A stretch of DNA of 64,000 bases from CAZWDO01 sp964632485 [NCBI: uncultured bacterium] (GTDB lineage Bacteria > JAGOEH01). Positions 19,469 to 28,293 of the stretch are shown piece after piece (the stretch's first letter is position 1; each line of letters starts with the position of its first letter). The notes under the pieces are model-generated. The model had not been told where the DNA came from, searched no databases, and was given only the letters and a program-made list of their open reading frames with translations. The position numbers were made by a program, and so were the translations under genes. The stretch lies in assembly GCA_964632485.1 (NCBI GenBank), contig CAZWDO010000005.1, positions 18,750 to 82,749 on the forward strand, in the 5' to 3' direction.

Positions 19469-20509
19469 CTATTCAATCCATGACTGGTCCGGCGCATTTT
19501 CCTGGCTGATCAGGGACCGAAAATTCTCAATATGGTAATCCTTGCCATACGTAATGAGAATATCGCCTACTTGTAGCAACGTCATGGGAGATGGATTGAT
19601 AATCAGTTTATCCCGGTCTTTCAATTTGATTCCCAGGATCATCACATCCACAATCGCTATAATTTTGATATCCTTAATAAATTTATTCACCAGAAACGAT
19701 TTTTCAGGAATCACAATTTCGTCCATGATCAGAATTTCGTTATTCTCCTTGATCATCAGTTCCAGAAACGAAACAACAGTAGGTTTAAGCGCATACGCCG
19801 CCAAACGCAAACCACCTATCATCGTAGCGGAAACAATATGATTGGCGCCTACTTTGCGTAATTTTTTCTCGCTTGATTCCAGATGACAAATGGAAATGAT
19901 CGTTAACTGCGTGTTCAATCCCCGCGCGCTGATGATTAAAAAAAGATTGTCTTCATCACGGTTCAGTACGGTAATAACTCCCCGAGCCTGATGTATGTTT
20001 AATATCTCCATCGTTTCTTCCAACAAGGGATCACCAACATAAATATCGATATTATCCGACAACAGCAATAATTCATTTTTAAACTTTTCATCGGAGGTAA
20101 CAACGACAAATGGCTGGTCCGAATTAATAAACTCCATTATAACATATTTTCCGATAATGCTATCAACACAAATAATGTAATGATTATACAATTTTTTTAG
20201 CTTATTTTTCATGCGTTTATCCCTTAGATATTGGTTGAAATGGCCTTCCACCAAAAAATTTGCGGTTTGAACGGAAATATAGGCAACGATACCAATCCCT
20301 GAGAAACTCAAACCGATTATCACCAATTTGGTGGCGAAACCGGGGGGCGATATCTCTCTAAATCCGACCGTCGTCAAGGTAATCACCACCATGTATAGTG
20401 AATCTATCCAGGACCAGCCTTCTAAAAGATGAAACAGGGCCATGGATGACAACGTAATGATGAGCAGAGAGAATACCGCTACTTTTAGTTTTTTCTCAAG
20501 TGTCAGCAC
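19469..20509 (-). CDS. Two-TM potassium channel with C-terminal RCK (TrkA-N/TrkA-C) module
   Basis: 346 aa. Two membrane helices (about 9-30 and 58-82) flank a pore helix and filter at 44-52 reading TLTTVGFRE. A TrkA-N-like domain (about 108-230) and a TrkA-C-like domain (about 250-340) follow, the layout of MthK-type channels. The filter departs from TVGYGD: F50 replaces Tyr and R51 replaces the second Gly. The nucleotide-binding glycine motif is also weak (YIICVDSIIGKY in place of GxGxxG). Start is GTG at 20509 after GAGG; a consensus promoter lies at 20615-20643. K+ selectivity and ligand gating are therefore uncertain. Confidence 0.85.
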   Translation of the reverse strand: MLTLEKKLKVAVFSLLIITLSSMALFHLLEGWSWIDSLYMVVITLTTVGFREISPPGFATKLVIIGLSFSGIGIVAYISVQTANFLVEGHFNQYLRDKRMKNKLKKLYNHYIICVDSIIGKYVIMEFINSDQPFVVVTSDEKFKNELLLLSDNIDIYVGDPLLEETMEILNIHQARGVITVLNRDEDNLFLIISARGLNTQLTIISICHLESSEKKLRKVGANHIVSATMIGGLRLAAYALKPTVVSFLELMIKENNEILIMDEIVIPEKSFLVNKFIKDIKIIAIVDVMILGIKLKDRDKLIINPSPMTLLQVGDILITYGKDYHIENFRSLISQENAPDQSWIE

Positions 20510-20614
20510 AAATCATCCTCACACAGATATTGCGCATTCCATCCGATCCTTCCTCAAAATTTTCCTCATAGAGAACACCAGGTTTGAATTGCAATTGTTT
20601 TTACACATGTCGAT

Positions 20615-20643
20615 ATTTTAACCTAAAAAAAGATATTTGTCAA
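20615..20643 (-). promoter_or_regulatory. Sigma70-type promoter for the potassium channel gene
   Basis: Minus strand: TTGACA (20643-20638), 17-nt spacer, TAAAAT (20620-20615). The GTG start is about 105 nt downstream. Confidence 0.7.
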
Positions 20644-20849
20644 GTAATTTCTATATCAGTATAAAAGTTTAAATAATTGCCGTCTATTCTGATGGAAGTG
20701 GAAAACCGGCTACACTTCTTTAGCGTTATAATTTGGAGGATATCCCATAAATTGAAAAAAGAGTGGAATAATGCTCGCTTATCACGGATTAAAGAGGCGG
20801 GCGCGGAAAGATTAGTCAAGGAAAATATAATTTTCAATTTTTTTTTTAC

Positions 20850-20878
20850 TTGACAATTTCAAAAAAAACAAGTATAAA
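20850..20878 (+). promoter_or_regulatory. Sigma70-type promoter for the diguanylate cyclase gene
   Basis: TTGACA at 20850-20855, 17-nt spacer, TATAAA at 20873-20878. The leader to the ATG at 20934 is about 50 nt. Confidence 0.75.
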
Positions 20879-20933
20879 TAGATATTGTCTATTAAATTGT
20901 CAATTCGTAGTAACCTACTGTATGGAGCTCTGA

Positions 20934-23900
20934 ATGAGTTTTAAACGATTCCGTCATGTTTTGCCCTGGCTGATATGGGGTCTTTTTTACGGCCAATATC
21001 CGATAACAATGGGGCAGGAAATCCATTTCAATACAATTACTGTACCCAATGGACTAAGTCACAATACGACATATTCAATTTGCAAGGACTCAACTGGGTT
21101 TATCTGGATTGGCACTGATGATGGATTAAACCGCTTCGACAGCTATAGCATCAAGGTTTATCAACGACAATATCAGCAGTCCAACACACTTAGCGACAAT
21201 AAAATATTATCCTTGCATCTGGACAAAACTGGCATTCTATGGATCGGTACCAAGTTTGGCGGTTTGAATCGCTTTGACCCTCTGACCGAATCGTTTAGAT
21301 CGTATCGACACGATCCACTGGATACAAACAGCATCGCATCCGATCAGTATTTGACTGAGATCATCGAAGATCAGCAAGATCGTCTATGGATCACCCATAA
21401 TAAAGGAGTGGACATTTTCAATCCGCAAACCGGAGAATTTACTCATTACACATCAACCGATACCGATTATACCTCCATGGAAGCCAGATTTTGCTGGTGC
21501 ATTTACCAGGAATCGGAACATATTTTTTGGGTGGGATCCCAAAAAGGCCTCTATCGGCTGGATGAATCTACTCAATCATGGAAACTGATCGTACTGGATT
21601 TCCAAGATCGGATGACAGCTAAAAATGAAAATGTCCGGGCGCTTTGCAAATACAATGAGGATACGCTTTTGATCGGTACCAACCAGGGATTAGTAATTTT
21701 CAATTGCCGCGACTATTCTTCTAAACGATTGCTAAAATTTGGCAATCACCCGGATGCTCCGTCTGATAACAGCATTCGCTCAATCTATACAGAAACGCCG
21801 AAACGAGTCTGGATCGGTACCACCGAAGGCCTGGTCTTGTGGAATCCTCTTTCTGAGCAGTTTTCCTATTATCGACATAGCGCAAACAAAATGAACACGA
21901 TCGGGCACGACTTAGTCTATAGCATATTTAAAGACAATGAAAGCAATTTCTGGATCGCTACCGCCGGGGGGGGGCTCAGCTATTTCAATCTTTTACCCAA
22001 ACGGTTTCTTGGAACAGTCGATTTAATGGGGGATTCTTTAAAATTGACCCATACGGATTTATGGGCGATGGGCGAAGATCATGACGGCAATCTATGGCTG
22101 GGCACTTACCAGCATGGTCTCAATCGGTATAATCCAAAAACCAGGGTATTTAATCAATATCGAAGAAAAAATGACGAACCCCACTCGCTGTCCAGCGATT
22201 ATATTCGTGTGATATTGATGGATGGAGACGGAAAAACCTGGGTGGGAACCTCCAGGGGACTTAACCTGTTTCTCCCGCAGTTGAACGGATTCCGTCAGAT
22301 ATGTTTTAAGGGACTTTCCGTAGCCGACTCACTATTGTTAAATGACGTGTGGACGGGATACTACGAGAGCGACTCCACACTGCTCTTCGGCTGCGTCAGC
22401 AAACTCATTCGATTGAATACCCGCGATTTTACGATACAAAAATTTTCATTCCCCTTTGATTCATCGGTCTGGCTCTCCAATGTCATTACGTCCATCGCCA
22501 TTGATTCCGAAGGAATGATCTATGTTACGACCAATGGGAGGAGTGTTTTCATCCTCGGGCCTTCCGGCGCGCTATCGCCCATGGAATGGCCCGATTCCTT
22601 AGTGAGTTCAGCGCAACGGATTTCTTCCATTTGTTTTGATCATCGAAACCTTCTCTATCTGGGCACCATTGGCCAGGGGGTCATTGAGTGTAATCGCTCC
22701 ACCCGGCAGTTTCATACGTATTCAATGAATGACGGATTGCCTTCCAATGATATCTGCTATATATATGAAGATCCCGGTCAGAATTTATGGATCAGCACTA
22801 AAAAAGGATTGACGCGCTATATGCGGGAAACTAAAACCTGGCAATTTTTTAATCAGAGCGATGGTCTGCATGACATTGAATTCAACAACGGCTCGTTTTG
22901 CAAATCCGCTGACGGGACTATCTATTTTGGTGGGACAGCGGGATTTTCCTTTTTTAAACCCGATTCGATTTTTAGTATCACATCCGTTCCAAAAGTGGTT
23001 TTAACCGAATTCCTGGTCAATGGGAAACCAGTTATTCTGCCACCTTCTTCATCAACTCCCATCCATCTCGCTCTTTCCTTTAAAGAAACCAATATCGCCT
23101 TTGAATTCGCCTGCTTAGACTACATCGAACCCAAGCGCGCTTATTACGCCTATCGGCTCGAGGGTATCGACGCAGATTGGATTTTTCCCGGTAACCGACG
23201 ATTTGTTACCTATGCCAATCTGACCGGAGGGACCTATAGACTCCAAATTAAAAACGCCAATCGCGATCATTTATGGAACGAAAAAGGGATCGATATACGC
23301 CTCGTCGTATCCAATCCGCCATGGAAACAATGGTGGGCCTATCTGATCTATGTTGGCGCGGGGATGCTTTTGATTTATTCTTTTATCCGTGTAAAAACCC
23401 AAAAACACCAGCAGCGGTTGGCAGAAAATATTCGCAAATTTACTGAACTTATTACGTCGATTCTCGATATCAAAGAAGTCATGCAACGCCTGCTACAGAA
23501 TCTGAAGGAACTGGTACGCTATCAAATTGGAGTAGGATTACTGGCCGACAAATCAGGTTTTCAGCTCATTACCAAAATCTGCGCGGATAACCAGCCCAAT
23601 CAAACTGAATCCATTAATGAGTTAACCAGTACTAAAATGATTGAGTATCTCGAAGAAAACCATCAGGCCCGGGTAATTTATGACATCCGGAAGCAAACGC
23701 CGCTATCGTTATCGGGAGTTCTGGTAATAATGCCGCTGAACGCCCGCGATCATTTGATCGGCATTATCATGCTTTATAGTCCGGCGCGGGAAACCATCCA
23801 AAAAACCGATCTGGATATCGCATTTGCTACGGTGGCTCAAACCGCCATCGCCGTGGATAATGCCCGGTTATTCACTGAAGTGAGACGATTGGCCATTATT

Positions 23901-24407
23901 GATGAACTGACCGGAATTTTCAACCGGCGCCATTTTTTTGAACTCGCTGAACGGGAATTTAAACGTTCAAAACGATATCAACAACCCCTGACCTGCCTGA
24001 TGATCGATATTGACCATTTTAAAAAAGTTAACGATACATTTGGCCATGATTGCGGGGACGCGATCCTCAAACTGACGGCCGCAACCATACTCAATTCGAT
24101 CCGGGAAAATGATATCTTTGGCCGCTATGGCGGAGAAGAGTTTGCCCTGATCATTACCGACACCCCCCCCGGGCGTGTTCTTATCGTTGCCCAACGCCTG
24201 CTGAATCTGATCCGAGGCCAATGCGTCGATTCAGACTATCCCGACTGTTCCGTTACAATCAGCATCGGAATTGCCTATTTAGAAAAAACGGACCAACAAT
24301 TGTCCCATCTGCTTAAAAAAGCCGACCAGGCCCTTTATACTGCTAAACGGGAAGGCCGCGACCGGCTGAACGTTTTCGGTTTATCTGCCGACGAGAATGA
24401 CCGTTGA
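20934..24407 (+). CDS. Periplasmic-propeller sensor diguanylate cyclase (Reg_prop, Y_Y_Y, GAF, GGDEF)
   Basis: 1157 aa. A signal sequence precedes a long series of two-component-regulator propeller repeats (about 35-690; repeated forms of 'G-F-I-W-I-G-T-D-D-G-L-N-R-F', for example ILWIGTKFGGLNRF and VWIGTTEGLVLWNP). A Y_Y_Y domain follows (about 700-790; YYAYRLEGIDADWIFPG), then one membrane helix (about 800-822), a GAF domain (about 840-985) and a GGDEF domain with GGEEF at 1066-1070. RxxD at 1057-1060, five residues before GGEEF, is an intact inhibitory I-site. The protein should sense an external ligand and make c-di-GMP in the cytoplasm. Its 3' end overlaps the convergent GlgX-family gene by 27 nt. 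Confidence 0.93.
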   Translation: MSFKRFRHVLPWLIWGLFYGQYPITMGQEIHFNTITVPNGLSHNTTYSICKDSTGFIWIGTDDGLNRFDSYSIKVYQRQYQQSNTLSDNKILSLHLDKTGILWIGTKFGGLNRFDPLTESFRSYRHDPLDTNSIASDQYLTEIIEDQQDRLWITHNKGVDIFNPQTGEFTHYTSTDTDYTSMEARFCWCIYQESEHIFWVGSQKGLYRLDESTQSWKLIVLDFQDRMTAKNENVRALCKYNEDTLLIGTNQGLVIFNCRDYSSKRLLKFGNHPDAPSDNSIRSIYTETPKRVWIGTTEGLVLWNPLSEQFSYYRHSANKMNTIGHDLVYSIFKDNESNFWIATAGGGLSYFNLLPKRFLGTVDLMGDSLKLTHTDLWAMGEDHDGNLWLGTYQHGLNRYNPKTRVFNQYRRKNDEPHSLSSDYIRVILMDGDGKTWVGTSRGLNLFLPQLNGFRQICFKGLSVADSLLLNDVWTGYYESDSTLLFGCVSKLIRLNTRDFTIQKFSFPFDSSVWLSNVITSIAIDSEGMIYVTTNGRSVFILGPSGALSPMEWPDSLVSSAQRISSICFDHRNLLYLGTIGQGVIECNRSTRQFHTYSMNDGLPSNDICYIYEDPGQNLWISTKKGLTRYMRETKTWQFFNQSDGLHDIEFNNGSFCKSADGTIYFGGTAGFSFFKPDSIFSITSVPKVVLTEFLVNGKPVILPPSSSTPIHLALSFKETNIAFEFACLDYIEPKRAYYAYRLEGIDADWIFPGNRRFVTYANLTGGTYRLQIKNANRDHLWNEKGIDIRLVVSNPPWKQWWAYLIYVGAGMLLIYSFIRVKTQKHQQRLAENIRKFTELITSILDIKEVMQRLLQNLKELVRYQIGVGLLADKSGFQLITKICADNQPNQTESINELTSTKMIEYLEENHQARVIYDIRKQTPLSLSGVLVIMPLNARDHLIGIIMLYSPARETIQKTDLDIAFATVAQTAIAVDNARLFTEVRRLAIIDELTGIFNRRHFFELAEREFKRSKRYQQPLTCLMIDIDHFKKVNDTFGHDCGDAILKLTAATILNSIRENDIFGRYGGEEFALIITDTPPGRVLIVAQRLLNLIRGQCVDSDYPDCSVTISIGIAYLEKTDQQLSHLLKKADQALYTAKREGRDRLNVFGLSADENDR

Positions 24408-26510
24408 CAATGGATTAACCAGATAAAGTTCCTGAGGGTCGAGAACCACTTCCTGGCTTTCATCCATAAAATCTGCTCCTGGAGGTAGCGACGTATCAAT
24501 TTTCCGATACCATTTTTTCGCATAAAACTCGGGGATTTTGACAGCTTGTAAATAGGGAGCGCTATTGATAATTCTGAACAATAAAGGGTATTCGTTGGGC
24601 TGCCGGCTGTTATCTAATAAACCGCAAAGAAGGAACTGATCCGGTTCCGACCAATTAACCGCTTCCAATTCATAATTGAACCAGGCCAAATCGGGCACAA
24701 AATTTCCACTGATATCTTTCCCGGGCAATATATTGCGCGTTAAAAATAACTGCAACCGAAACCGCAGGGCTATCAGCTTGCGCACAAAATCATGAATATC
24801 GCGATATACTTGCAGATATTCCCAATTGTACCAACTAATCTCATTATCCTGACAATATGCATTGTTGTTGCCGTGTTGAGTCCGCATCCACTCATCACCG
24901 CCGAGGATCATCGGAATACCAAACGAAAGAATCAATTGGGTGAAATAGTTTTTAATAGCCTTTTTTCGTAAACTCAATATTTCAGGATTGAACGATTCCC
25001 CTTCGCATCCAAAATTTTGCGAGAAATCGAACGGGATGCCATCCTGATTATTTTCCAGATTGGCTTCATTATGTTTTCGTTCATAAGAAACCAAATCCGT
25101 CATCGTCATGCCCTCATGGCAGGTGATATAATTAACACTGTAAAAAGGCGTGTGGCCGTCGCACCGATAAAAGTCCGAGGAACCGGTTATGCGCCAGCTT
25201 AAATCGCGGATTAGTCCCGGCCACCCTGCATTAAACTGACGGATCGTATCGCGAAACCGTCCGTTCCACTCCCCCCAATCAAGGGGAAAATCAATTTCCG
25301 GGTGAGATGATCGATACCAGGGCTGGGCAATCAGTTTAATGCGACTTAATACCGGATCCTGCATGATAATATCAAAAAAAGAGATCCAGCGGTGATGGGC
25401 GTCCGCTTCCCGACCAAACAATGCCGACAAATCCAGACGAAAACCATCCACATGCATCACTTCCACCCAATAGCGCATTACATCCATCATCAAGCGAATC
25501 ACCTGGGGATGGTTTATATTCAGAGAATTGCCGCAACCGCTAAAATTATGATAATACCGATAGGGTTCATCTTCAGTACCCTTCAATAAATAATAGGTCA
25601 AATTATCGATACCCTTAAAATGGATCGTTGGACCCAGTTCATTGCCTTCGCCCGTATGATTAAGCGCTAAATCCAGAAGAATCTCCATTCCTGCAATATG
25701 CGCTTCCCGTACCAATGTCTTAAACTCATCCACCTGACATCCGGCATATCGACCGGTGGAATAACTCCACTCCGGCGCGAAAAATCCAATCGTGTTGTAC
25801 CCCCAATAATTTTTCAATCCCTTATTCAATAAAATATCCTCATGATAAAATTCCTGAACCGGCAACAATTCAATCGCATTGACCCCCAACTCCTGAAGAT
25901 AGGGAATCCGCTCAATGAACCCAAGATATGTCCCGGGAGCAGATACTCCCGATGATGGATGGGCGGTAAATCCCTTTACATGAGTTTCATAAATTACCAA
26001 CTCCCCAAAAGGAATTTCAAGAGGCCGGTCGCCATGCCAGTCAAACCGATCATTATCCACAACAATTGATTTCGGCGCCAAACGATAATTACATTGTGAA
26101 CCCTTTTTTAAATCAGCGTCCGAATTTCCACGGACAAACCCGTCAAATAACCCGTCACTATTCGTATATTTTCCGGTCAATGCCAGGGCATACGGGTCCA
26201 TCAACAAACAATTCTCATTATGCCGTAATCCATTTGCCGGATCATACGGTCCTTTTATCACATACCCGTATAATTGACCCGCTTGAACTCCCTCTATAAA
26301 TACATGCCAGATATATTTATCGCTCACATCCAATCGAATGATGTCAGTCGGATCCTCCGAGGGATCCGTAAATAATAATAAAAATACATCTTCGGCGGTT
26401 TGACTGTATAGCGCGAAATTTACCCCATATCGCTCAATAGTTGCGCCCAGCGGATACGATCGTCCCGCTCGGGTTCTCTTGTCAGTAATGCTTCCAATAA
26501 GTGGATTCAT
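24381..26510 (-). CDS. GlgX/isoamylase-family (GH13) protein with altered catalytic residues
   Basis: 709 aa, the usual length for glycogen debranching enzyme GlgX. An N-terminal CBM48-like domain (VNFALYSQTAEDVFLLLF; YGYVIKGPYDP) is followed by the GH13 barrel (YWGYNTIGFFAPEWSYS; DLALNHTGEGNELG; VDGFRLDLSALFGRE) and QHGNNNAYCQDNEISW. Aligned to GlgX, the nucleophile is kept (D360), but the acid/base Glu of LIAEPW is Gln (Q396 in LIAQPW) and the third Asp of the HDG motif is Glu (E466 in TCHEGM). Both codons were read directly (CAG, GAG). The fold is clear but debranching activity is doubtful; a binding or regulatory role is possible. The start follows GAGGG. Confidence 0.9.
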   Translation of the reverse strand: MNPLIGSITDKRTRAGRSYPLGATIERYGVNFALYSQTAEDVFLLLFTDPSEDPTDIIRLDVSDKYIWHVFIEGVQAGQLYGYVIKGPYDPANGLRHNENCLLMDPYALALTGKYTNSDGLFDGFVRGNSDADLKKGSQCNYRLAPKSIVVDNDRFDWHGDRPLEIPFGELVIYETHVKGFTAHPSSGVSAPGTYLGFIERIPYLQELGVNAIELLPVQEFYHEDILLNKGLKNYWGYNTIGFFAPEWSYSTGRYAGCQVDEFKTLVREAHIAGMEILLDLALNHTGEGNELGPTIHFKGIDNLTYYLLKGTEDEPYRYYHNFSGCGNSLNINHPQVIRLMMDVMRYWVEVMHVDGFRLDLSALFGREADAHHRWISFFDIIMQDPVLSRIKLIAQPWYRSSHPEIDFPLDWGEWNGRFRDTIRQFNAGWPGLIRDLSWRITGSSDFYRCDGHTPFYSVNYITCHEGMTMTDLVSYERKHNEANLENNQDGIPFDFSQNFGCEGESFNPEILSLRKKAIKNYFTQLILSFGIPMILGGDEWMRTQHGNNNAYCQDNEISWYNWEYLQVYRDIHDFVRKLIALRFRLQLFLTRNILPGKDISGNFVPDLAWFNYELEAVNWSEPDQFLLCGLLDNSRQPNEYPLLFRIINSAPYLQAVKIPEFYAKKWYRKIDTSLPPGADFMDESQEVVLDPQELYLVNPLSTVILVGR

Positions 26511-26579
26511 CTATACCCTCACATGTTTTATGTTAATAACCCATCCCTTCGCAAACGGTTCCCTTTTTCAACTAGATGA

Positions 26580-26608
26580 AGTATAGGAAAAAAAACTCAA
26601 ATAGTCAA
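26580..26608 (-). promoter_or_regulatory. Sigma70-type promoter for the GlgX-family gene
   Basis: Minus strand: TTGACT (26608-26603), 17-nt spacer, TATACT (26585-26580). Its -35 box is 19 nt from the divergent TetR promoter, so the two could share control. Confidence 0.65.
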
Positions 26609-26627
26609 GATTTTTTTAAAAAATCGC

Positions 26628-26656
26628 TTGACAAAATTGATCCGACACAATATATT
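26628..26656 (+). promoter_or_regulatory. Sigma70-type promoter of the exporter operon
   Basis: TTGACA at 26628-26633, 17-nt spacer, TATATT at 26651-26656, followed directly by a candidate operator. Confidence 0.75.
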
Positions 26657-26660
26657 TATG

Positions 26661-26686
26661 GAAACTAATAAAACTAAAACAGTTTC
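26661..26686. promoter_or_regulatory. Candidate TetR operator (inverted repeat)
   Basis: GAAACT (26661-26666) and AGTTTC (26681-26686) form an inverted repeat with a 14-nt centre; a nested AAACT-aaaac-AGTTT lies at 26671-26685. It covers the start-point region, a usual place for an autorepressor site. Confidence 0.45.
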
Positions 26687-26707
26687 TATAGTTTAGAGAG
26701 GAGTTTT

Positions 26708-27322
26708 ATGAATAGTAGCGATGAGATCAAACTCAGGATTGCCCGGCAGGCATTTCCCCTTTATGTTCAGTTTGGATTTCGCAAAGTGACCATGGACGAG
26801 GTTGCCGCCGCCTGCACGATGAGCAAAAAAACGATCTATCAGTATTATCCCGGGAAAAAGGAATTGATTCGAAGCTGTATGCAGCTAATTATGAGTGAAA
26901 TTGCTTCCACCGTATCCACGGTAGTAGAAGACAAAATGCGGTCGTTTGACGACAAGGCTCGAAACTTGTTGTTTATATTAGCGGAACGGAATCGGCTTTT
27001 ATCCAAGCCGCTTGTAGCTGACCTCCAGCGGGAAACCCCCGACATTTGGCGCGAGATGGTTGAAATTCGTCAACGTAACATCGAACGTTATTTCAGCCGT
27101 GTACTGGAACAGGGCATTGAGGAGGGTTATATTCGTTCTGACATTCCCATGGATATTGTGATCATAGCACTCATTCAAATGATTCAGGGAATAGTGACAT
27201 CAGAGAACTTGCAACGAATGCCATACTCAGCCCAACAATTAGTGAATATGATCTTTAAAATAATATTTCAGGGAATTTTAATTCACCCCATCAACCTTCA
27301 AGGAGGCCAATCGTGCGTTTAA
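26708..27322 (+). CDS. TetR-family transcriptional regulator
   Basis: 204 aa. The N-terminal helix-turn-helix (GFRKVTMDEVAAACTMSKKT followed by IYQYYPGKKELI) is typical of the TetR/AcrR family; the rest is an all-helical ligand-binding domain. It heads the exporter operon and overlaps the adaptor gene by 10 nt, so it most likely represses its own operon and is released by an exported or toxic compound. ATG follows GAGAGGAG. A palindrome between the -10 box and the start codon is a candidate operator. Confidence 0.92.
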   Translation: MNSSDEIKLRIARQAFPLYVQFGFRKVTMDEVAAACTMSKKTIYQYYPGKKELIRSCMQLIMSEIASTVSTVVEDKMRSFDDKARNLLFILAERNRLLSKPLVADLQRETPDIWREMVEIRQRNIERYFSRVLEQGIEEGYIRSDIPMDIVIIALIQMIQGIVTSENLQRMPYSAQQLVNMIFKIIFQGILIHPINLQGGQSCV

Positions 27323-28284
27323 TAACCGTTTATTTACTGATTCTGACGGCATTTATTGCCTGTGGTAACAATAATAGTCAAAAGGCTGAGGGCGCGGGAA
27401 CGATAGAGGCTGATGAAATTCGCATAACAGCGCGTATTCCGGGTGAGGTCGAAGATATCCGTATCAAACAGGGGCAACGAGTGCAAAGGGGCGACACGCT
27501 GATCATCCTGGACCATGAGGCGTTGGAATGGCAGCAAACCCAGGCATTGCAGGCAAAAAATGCTGCGGAATCACAGTGGCAACTGATGGTACAGGGCGCC
27601 AGGCAGGAAGATATCCAGTTGGCTCAGGCATTGACAAAAGAAGCAGAAGCCAACTTCCAGCTTGCGGAAAATGATTACAAACGCTTTGAGGAACTATATC
27701 ATCAAAACAGCGCGACTGAAAAACAGTGGCAGGAGATGCAGGCCCGTTATGAAATTGCCAGCGCTAAACGCAAGTCGGCACAGCTTAATTTAACCAAAAC
27801 GCTCCATTTTTTCCGTAATGAAGAACTAAAAGGCGGCCGGGCGCGATACGAACAAGCCGCAGCCGCATGGGAACTGGCGCGATTACGATTTAAAGACGCC
27901 TTTTCAACTGCTCCACGAGGCGGGATCATTACAGCCTGTCCTATCGAGATCGGAGAATACGCCATGATGGGGACGCCGATGTGCGTGATTAGCCGACTGG
28001 ATACGGTTAATCTTGTTATTTATCTGCAAGAAAGCATGTTAAGCTCAATTCGCTATGGGAGTGAAGCGACTATTACGCTGGACGATCAAAATCCTCAACC
28101 GCTCAAGGGATATGTATCATACATTTCACCGCAGGCAGAGTTCACACCGAAAAATATCCAAACCCGCGAAGACCGCATCAAGCTGGTTTTTGCCGTGGAA
28201 ATTGAAATACCCAATGCTGGACTGCGAGCAAAACCCGGACTCCCGGCCGATGCAGAAATTCTCATCGACATTCCCTTACCGTAA
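27313..28284 (+). CDS. HlyD-family membrane fusion (periplasmic adaptor) lipoprotein
   Basis: 323 aa. GTG start at 27313, 7 nt after AAGGAGG, overlapping the TetR gene by 10 nt. The N-terminus LILTAFIACGNNNSQ has a lipobox-like Cys, so the adaptor is probably anchored by lipid. A biotinyl/lipoyl-like strand pattern (IRITARIPGEVEDIRIKQG) flanks a long coiled-coil hairpin (about 70-190, rich in Q/E/A), followed by a beta-barrel part. This is the YbhG/HlyD arrangement that bridges an inner-membrane ABC exporter and TolC. Confidence 0.9.
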   Translation: MRLITVYLLILTAFIACGNNNSQKAEGAGTIEADEIRITARIPGEVEDIRIKQGQRVQRGDTLIILDHEALEWQQTQALQAKNAAESQWQLMVQGARQEDIQLAQALTKEAEANFQLAENDYKRFEELYHQNSATEKQWQEMQARYEIASAKRKSAQLNLTKTLHFFRNEELKGGRARYEQAAAAWELARLRFKDAFSTAPRGGIITACPIEIGEYAMMGTPMCVISRLDTVNLVIYLQESMLSSIRYGSEATITLDDQNPQPLKGYVSYISPQAEFTPKNIQTREDRIKLVFAVEIEIPNAGLRAKPGLPADAEILIDIPLP

Positions 28285-28293
28285 GGATTAAAA

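Larger units (their letters stand above)
20510..20933. other. 424-nt divergent intergenic region
   Basis: AT-rich, with no credible gene. It holds two divergent promoters, one for the channel gene (minus, 20615-20643) and one for the diguanylate cyclase (plus, 20850-20878). The part between them shows no repeat or hairpin that I can support. Confidence 0.6.
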
